DNA of 64,000 nt from Actinomadura hallensis. Its GTDB lineage: Bacteria; Actinomycetota; Actinomycetes; Streptosporangiales; Streptosporangiaceae. Shown piece after piece: positions 59,510-64,000 of the stretch (the first letter of the stretch is position 1; each line of letters begins with the position of its first letter). Location of the stretch: positions 1 to 64,000 of the forward strand of contig NZ_VFPO01000001.1 in NCBI RefSeq assembly GCF_006716765.1. The letters are read 5' to 3'. The notes under the pieces were generated by a model. The model searched no databases, was not told where the DNA came from, and saw nothing but the letters and a program-made list of their open reading frames with translations. The translations under genes were made by a program, and so were the position numbers.

Positions 59510-59939
59510 CCACCGCGCCGAGGCGCCCGCCTGATGGCGCGGCGGCATTGTCAGGCGGTGATGGCGCCGTGCTCAAAAAACGCGAACCGTTCGATAACTC
59601 GTAAACCGGCGTACGAGCTGATGCGTCGCTGTATTGGGTACGGGGGCGGCCGGATGCTGATGGATTTCCGCGGCCCCCCACCTTTCACAACGGTGCGTAA
59701 CCGATCACTTGCTGGGGGTAAAGGGAATAGCTGAGAGCGGATGTTCTGAAGTCCGGATCGGACGGTAGAACGCCGGATCGAGTTAGCGACGAAGGCCGTG
59801 TCGGCCTCCGGCGGAGTTCCGGGGGAGTGCGCGGCGGCCGAAAGTTGATCGGAATGTCCGCGCGACGCCGGGATAGCTGAGGACAGCGGTTCCTCGGCCG
59901 TGCCGAATGGTCTCGCGGACGCGTTTGGAAAGGCTTCAC
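59510..59939. other. 430-base interval upstream of the wall-polymer synthase
   Basis: No supported gene. Markedly less GC-rich (for example 59570-59740 contains CTCAAAAAACGCG and many A/T runs) than flanking genes, consistent with a promoter/leader region for the large gene at 59940 or with acquired DNA. Confidence 0.5.
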
Positions 59940-62900
59940 ATGGCGTCCGAGCCACGCGTCGGTGTCGTAGTGCCCATCTACAACGTCGAGCCGTACCTGC
60001 AGGAGTGCCTGGCCTCGATAGCCCGGCAGTCGCTGCAGGACTTACACGTTGTGCTGGTGGACGACGGATCGACCGACGCCAGCGCGGAGCTCGCCCAGCG
60101 TTTCGTGGACGACGACCCCCGGTTCCAGTTGATCCGTCAACCCAATGGCGGTCTCGGCCATGCACGGAATGTGGGGGCGGCCGAGGCCCGCGGTGAGTTT
60201 CTGGCGTTCGTCGACAGCGATGACGTGCTGCCGGACCACGCATTGGAACTCCTGGTCGGAACGTTGCAGCGCACCGGCTCCGACATCGCGTCCGGCAATG
60301 TGCAACTGCTGACCGGCGGCGAACTCGTGCAGTCGCCGATGCACCGCCGCCCGATGGGGACGACACGGCTCCGCACCCACATCACCCGCGACCATCTGCT
60401 GATGTACGACCGGCTGGCGCCCAACAAGGTGTTCCGCCGCAGCTTCTGGGACGAGCACGAATTCCGGTTCCCCGAAGGGGTCCTGTACGAGGACATCCCG
60501 GTGACGCTGCCGGCGCATTTCCTGGCTTCGGCGGTCGACGTGCTGAGCGAGCCGGTCTACTACTGGCGGCAGCGGACCGGGGAAGAGCTGTCCATCACCC
60601 AGCGGCGAACCGAGATCAAGGCGGTCACCGACCGTTTCTCGGCGGTGGAGACGGTCAGCCGTTTCCTCGGGTCGCGTCCGGAACCGGAAGTGTGGGCCTG
60701 CAAGCGGAGATACGACGAGGTGGCGCTGCGCAGTGACCTGCGGATCTTCCTGAACGTCCTCGACGAGGCCGACGAGGACTTCCGGGCGCGGTTCGTGGAA
60801 CTGGCGCGGGGATTCCTCTCGCAGGCCGACCGGACGGCGCTGAACGCGCTGCCCGCGATGATGCGCCTGAAATGGCATCTGGCGGACCGCGGGCTCGTCC
60901 CGGAACTGCTGGAGGTGCTGCAGTACGAGCGTCGCAGGCAGCGGATCCCGGTGACCCGCCGCCTCTGGCGCCACTACGCGAAATACCCGTTCTGGCGCGA
61001 TCGTCGGCGGCGCATCCCCCGCCGCGTGTTCCGGCTCGGCGAGGAACTGGCGGTCCGCGCCCGGCTGCAGGACGTGACCTGGCGGCGCGGCAAGCTGCGC
61101 ATCACCGGACACGCCTACATCGACTACGTCGGCACGCGTTTCCCCTGGTCGACCTTCAAGGCCATCGGCCTGCGGGAGATCGGCAGCGGCCGCACCAGAG
61201 TGGCGTTCGCGCGCACCCGGCCGTCCCGGACCGCCGACGACACGTCCCGCGACCCGAAGCGGAGCCACCGGTGGTCGGGGTTCTCGACCACGATCGACCC
61301 GAAGAAGCTGCGGCGCGGGGGCCGGTACGTCGACGGGACGTGGCTGGTCGCGGCCGGGGTGTACGGCCACGGGGTGCTGCGGCGCGGCGCGCTCGCGGCG
61401 CCGCCCTCCGGCTCCGGCGCCCACCCCGCCTGGCACTACGTCACCGATGACGTGCGCGTCGTCCCGCTGCTGACCCGCGGCGGCACACTGCGGCTCCGGG
61501 TGGAGACGGTGCGCGCGCGCCTCACCGGTCACCGGACGGTGGACGGCTCCATCGAGCTCCGGGGCGCCGTCCGCGGCGGCCTGCCGGAGGGAGCCGAGCT
61601 GGTGGTGCGCGGACGCGCCGGAACCGAGCTCCGCCGCTACCCGGTGCTCCCCGACGGGACGGCCGACGGCGGGTACCGCGTCCGGCTCCCGCTGCGCGAC
61701 CTGCTCGCGGACGCGTCCGTCACCGAGGAGGAGCCGGACCGCCGGCCGAGAATCGCGCAGAACGCCGAACCCGACGACGCGGTCGGCCTGCGCCTCGACA
61801 TGAGCCTGCCGGACGAAGCCGCAGACCCGGACGAAGCCGCGAATGCGGACGAACCCGCCCGGCTGGTGTTCGACGACGGCGCCGCCGAAGGGCGCTACAC
61901 CCTGGAGGGCGCGGAGTTCGCCGTCCACCGCTCCCGCCACGGCTATGCCTGGCTGGAGGTCCGCACCCCGCGGCCCGTGATCACGGAGGCGGCGTGGAAG
62001 CCCGACGGGGTGCTGGTCCTGTCCGGGGACGCGCCGTCCGGCCTGCCGGGGCCGGCGGAGCTGGTGCTGCGCAGCGGCGACCGGAACGAGGAGCGCGCCT
62101 TCCCGATGTCCGAGGCGGACGGCCGGTTCCGCGCCGAGCTGCCGCTGAGCCGGCTGGTCTCGCTCGGCGGCGTCCTGCCGCTGCCGTCCGGCAGATGGGA
62201 CGTGCGCGTCCGGCGGCCCGGGGCCCCGAGCCTGGCCGTGACGCTCGACCACGGAATGCTCGACCGGCTGCCGGTCGAGACGACGGTGGACGGCCGGCGC
62301 TACGAGTTCCGCGAACAGGGCTACGACGTCCCGGTGGTGGAGGTCCACTCCGACCTGCGGCCGAACGAGCGCGGCCCGTACCGCCAGTCGCGGATCCGCC
62401 TCCGGCACTACCGCGCGCCGCGCCGCCTGCGCCCCCTGCGTCCGGCGGTGCTGTACGACAGCTACTCGGGCAAGCAGTACTCCGACAGCCCCCGCGCCAT
62501 CCACGAGGAACTCGTGCAGCGCGGAGTGGACGTCGAACATCTGTGGGTCGTGCGGGACGCGCAGGTGGAGCTGCCGGAGACCGCGCGTCCGGTACGGCTG
62601 TGGGGCGCCGAGTGGTACGAGGCCATGGCCCGCAGCCGCTACATCGTCACCAACGCGCACCTGCCCGAGTGGTTCGTCCGCCGTCCGGGGCAGGTCGTCG
62701 TCCAGACCTGGCACGGCACACCGCTCAAGCGCATCGGCTTCGACATCGAGGACGTGCAGTTCGCCAACCCCCGCTACCTGGAGAAGGTGGCCAAGGAGGC
62801 GCCGAACTGGAGCTATCTGCTCTCCCCGAACGCCTTCAGCACGCCGATCCTGCGCCGGGCGTTCCGCTACGAGGGCGAAATCATCGAAACCGGGTATCCC

Positions 62901-63521
62901 CGCAATGACGTGCTCGCCTCCCCAGACCGGGAACTGCTCGCCGAACGGGTACGGGAACGGCTCGGCCTGCCACCGGGCAAACGCGCCGTCCTGTACGCGC
63001 CGACCTGGCGTGACGACAGCTACTACGGCCCCGGCAAGTACCGGCTCGACATGCGCCTGGACCTGGAGCGGGCGGCGGCCGAACTCGGGGACGACCACGT
63101 GCTCCTCATCCGGCGGCACCCCAATGTCGTGGACACCGTCCCAGAGGTGGCGGGCGGGTTCGTCCGGGACGTGTCGGCGTACCCCGACATCGCCGAACTT
63201 TTCCTGATCTCGGACGTCCTGGTCACGGACTACTCGTCGCTCATGTTCGACTTCGCGGTCACCGGCCGTCCCATGCTGTTCTTCACCTACGACCTGGAGC
63301 ACTACCGGGACGAGCTGCGCGGCTTCTACTTCGACTTCGAGAACGAGGCGCCCGGCCCGCTGCTGAAGACGTCCGACGAGGTGATCGAGGCCCTCCGCTC
63401 GATCGACGACGTCCACCGCACCTACACCGCCCCCTACGAACGGTTCACCCAACGCTTCTGCGAACTGGACGACGGCAAAGCCGCCAGCCGAGTAACAGAC
63501 CGAATCCTCCAATCCCCCTAA
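59940..63521 (+). CDS. GT2 glycosyltransferase fused to CDP-glycerol glycerophosphotransferase
   Basis: 1193 residues. GT2 domain about 1-240: VVVPIYNVEPYLQECLASI, VLVDDGSTDASAELA (about 41), FVDSDDVLPDHA (about 92), LYEDIPVT. A middle region, about 370-780, is beta-rich with repeated sandwich-like units and a DEAADPDEAANADE acidic linker. The TagB/TagF-like transferase is about 830-1190: YSGKQYSDSPRAIHEEL, QTWHGTPLKRIGFD (about 922), YAPTWRDDSYYGPG (about 1018), VTDYSSLMFDFAVTGRPMLFFTYD (about 1096). Makes a glycosylated poly(glycerol-phosphate)-type wall polymer. ATG 59940 with GGAAAGG upstream; an in-frame ATG at 59907 is an alternative. Confidence 0.92.
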   Translation: MASEPRVGVVVPIYNVEPYLQECLASIARQSLQDLHVVLVDDGSTDASAELAQRFVDDDPRFQLIRQPNGGLGHARNVGAAEARGEFLAFVDSDDVLPDHALELLVGTLQRTGSDIASGNVQLLTGGELVQSPMHRRPMGTTRLRTHITRDHLLMYDRLAPNKVFRRSFWDEHEFRFPEGVLYEDIPVTLPAHFLASAVDVLSEPVYYWRQRTGEELSITQRRTEIKAVTDRFSAVETVSRFLGSRPEPEVWACKRRYDEVALRSDLRIFLNVLDEADEDFRARFVELARGFLSQADRTALNALPAMMRLKWHLADRGLVPELLEVLQYERRRQRIPVTRRLWRHYAKYPFWRDRRRRIPRRVFRLGEELAVRARLQDVTWRRGKLRITGHAYIDYVGTRFPWSTFKAIGLREIGSGRTRVAFARTRPSRTADDTSRDPKRSHRWSGFSTTIDPKKLRRGGRYVDGTWLVAAGVYGHGVLRRGALAAPPSGSGAHPAWHYVTDDVRVVPLLTRGGTLRLRVETVRARLTGHRTVDGSIELRGAVRGGLPEGAELVVRGRAGTELRRYPVLPDGTADGGYRVRLPLRDLLADASVTEEEPDRRPRIAQNAEPDDAVGLRLDMSLPDEAADPDEAANADEPARLVFDDGAAEGRYTLEGAEFAVHRSRHGYAWLEVRTPRPVITEAAWKPDGVLVLSGDAPSGLPGPAELVLRSGDRNEERAFPMSEADGRFRAELPLSRLVSLGGVLPLPSGRWDVRVRRPGAPSLAVTLDHGMLDRLPVETTVDGRRYEFREQGYDVPVVEVHSDLRPNERGPYRQSRIRLRHYRAPRRLRPLRPAVLYDSYSGKQYSDSPRAIHEELVQRGVDVEHLWVVRDAQVELPETARPVRLWGAEWYEAMARSRYIVTNAHLPEWFVRRPGQVVVQTWHGTPLKRIGFDIEDVQFANPRYLEKVAKEAPNWSYLLSPNAFSTPILRRAFRYEGEIIETGYPRNDVLASPDRELLAERVRERLGLPPGKRAVLYAPTWRDDSYYGPGKYRLDMRLDLERAAAELGDDHVLLIRRHPNVVDTVPEVAGGFVRDVSAYPDIAELFLISDVLVTDYSSLMFDFAVTGRPMLFFTYDLEHYRDELRGFYFDFENEAPGPLLKTSDEVIEALRSIDDVHRTYTAPYERFTQRFCELDDGKAASRVTDRILQSP

Positions 63522-63526
63522 CCCCC

Positions 63527-63559
63527 GCGCCCCTCGCCCACCAACCGGGCGAGGGGCGC
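63527..63559 (+). terminator. strong terminator hairpin
   Basis: Perfect 13-base stem GCGCCCCTCGCCC (63527-63539) / GGGCGAGGGGCGC (63547-63559), seven-base loop, 5 bases after the wall-polymer synthase stop. Confidence 0.75.
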
Positions 63560-63756
63560 CCCCCGCCGCAGCCAGAAAACTGCCAATCCCGGGCTTGAGG
63601 TCAAGTTGGGTTGAGGTTGCAGGGTTGGGTCGGGTTCTGGTTGTGCCTGACTTGAGGGGCGTGCGGGTGAGAGGGGATTCCGGCTACTACTCGATCATCG
63701 ACTACACCGTGGACGGGCACGAGACGCAGCGGGAACGGTCCGCGGAGGAGCGAGTC

Positions 63757-64000
63757 GTGAGCCGCGGCAGGTCGCTGCGGGCCGACGTCTACTTCGACGT
63801 GCTGTGCCCGTGGAGCTTCATCGCGAAGCGGCGTCTGGAGACGGCCCTGTCGCTGCTCCCCGATCGGGTGGAGGTCGTGTGGCGCAGCGTCGAGCTGGCT
63901 CCCGGGAACCGGAGGACGCCGGGCCCGACGGCGGCCGAGGAGATGACCGGCTGGACGGGGGACCGGGCGGCCGCCCGCATCGACCTGATCCGGCGTCTCG
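63757..64000 (+). CDS. DsbA-family/FrnE-like thioredoxin-fold protein (partial, 3' end outside window)
   Basis: The first 81 codons are present. RADVYFDVLCPWSFIAKRRLETALSLLPDRVEVVWRSVELAP matches the N-terminal strand and helix of FrnE/HCCA-isomerase-like DsbA proteins. The active site reads CPWS rather than CPWC, so only one Cys is present at this position. GTG 63757 has GGAGGAG about 7 bases upstream; the reading frame is open further upstream (to about 63660), so a longer N-terminus is possible. Confidence 0.78.
   Translation, partial: MSRGRSLRADVYFDVLCPWSFIAKRRLETALSLLPDRVEVVWRSVELAPGNRRTPGPTAAEEMTGWTGDRAAARIDLIRRL

Noticed and set aside
60042-63512. 1156-codon minus-strand ORF opposite the wall-polymer synthase
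   Set aside because: Antisense shadow; the plus strand has GT2 and glycerophosphotransferase motifs and a ribosome site.

Overview
The window is a very GC-rich, densely coded stretch of actinomycete chromosome. A Thermomonosporaceae/Actinomadura-like organism is the best guess. It rests on GC-ending codons, many GTG starts and ATGA overlaps, an F420-type LLM oxidoreductase, a DUF397/XRE-DUF5753/HATPase regulatory locus, and a GT2 + CDP-glycerol glycerophosphotransferase fusion typical of teichoic-acid-bearing actinomycetes. No rRNA, tRNA, CRISPR array, IS element or phage gene was recognised.

Region 1 (1-24.9 kb) is an acyl-CoA catabolic regulon. An eleven-gene minus-strand operon (9626 down past position 1) joins a MaoC protein, LLM oxidoreductase, CaiB CoA-transferase, MmgE/PrpD protein, triple-RidA protein, two MaoC proteins, an Ltp2-like thiolase-fold protein, its DUF35 partner, an acyl-CoA dehydrogenase and a CitE-like lyase. 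Nearly all junctions are 4-base overlaps. Next come an AceE-type pyruvate dehydrogenase E1, an enoyl-CoA hydratase, a GntR/FCD regulator, a VOC protein, a Liv-type ABC importer with an amidase and a truncated acyl-CoA dehydrogenase, and an acyl-CoA dehydrogenase/enoyl-CoA hydratase pair. A 15-base motif close to ATACATCAGACTTTA lies upstream of every transcription unit here whose 5' end is in the window, including the regulator itself. I read it as the operator or shared control site of this regulon.

Region 2 (24.9-38.7 kb) is a twelve-gene minus-strand cluster that looks like import and breakdown of a nitrogen heterocycle. It holds a NitT/TauT-type ABC importer, an IclR regulator, a hydantoinase (preceded by a coupled 17-codon leader ORF), an isochorismatase-fold amidohydrolase, a molybdenum hydroxylase (separate 2Fe-2S subunit and an unusual Mo-FAD fusion with an extra four-Cys loop), a split ThDP decarboxylase, and a metal-dependent amidohydrolase. 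A good -35/-10 pair with an inverted repeat in its spacer stands at the head of the cluster.

Region 3 (38.9-49.5 kb) is mixed: a DUF2231-Rieske fusion, MurJ, a multi-pass membrane protein converging on a GT4 glycosyltransferase, a DUF429 protein, a thioesterase, a eukaryote/archaeal-like histidyl-tRNA synthetase with an unknown partner gene, and two convergent DHFR/RibD-like reductases.

Region 4 (50.3-64 kb) carries a tandem array of four DUF397 genes with repeated upstream regions next to an XRE-DUF5753 regulator and a HATPase. It then has a solitary N6-adenine methyltransferase with a built-in specificity region divergent from a DnaQ-BRCT exonuclease, a lipoprotein, a winged-helix pseudogene, a 1193-residue cell-wall polymer synthase, and a partial DsbA-family gene cut by the window edge.
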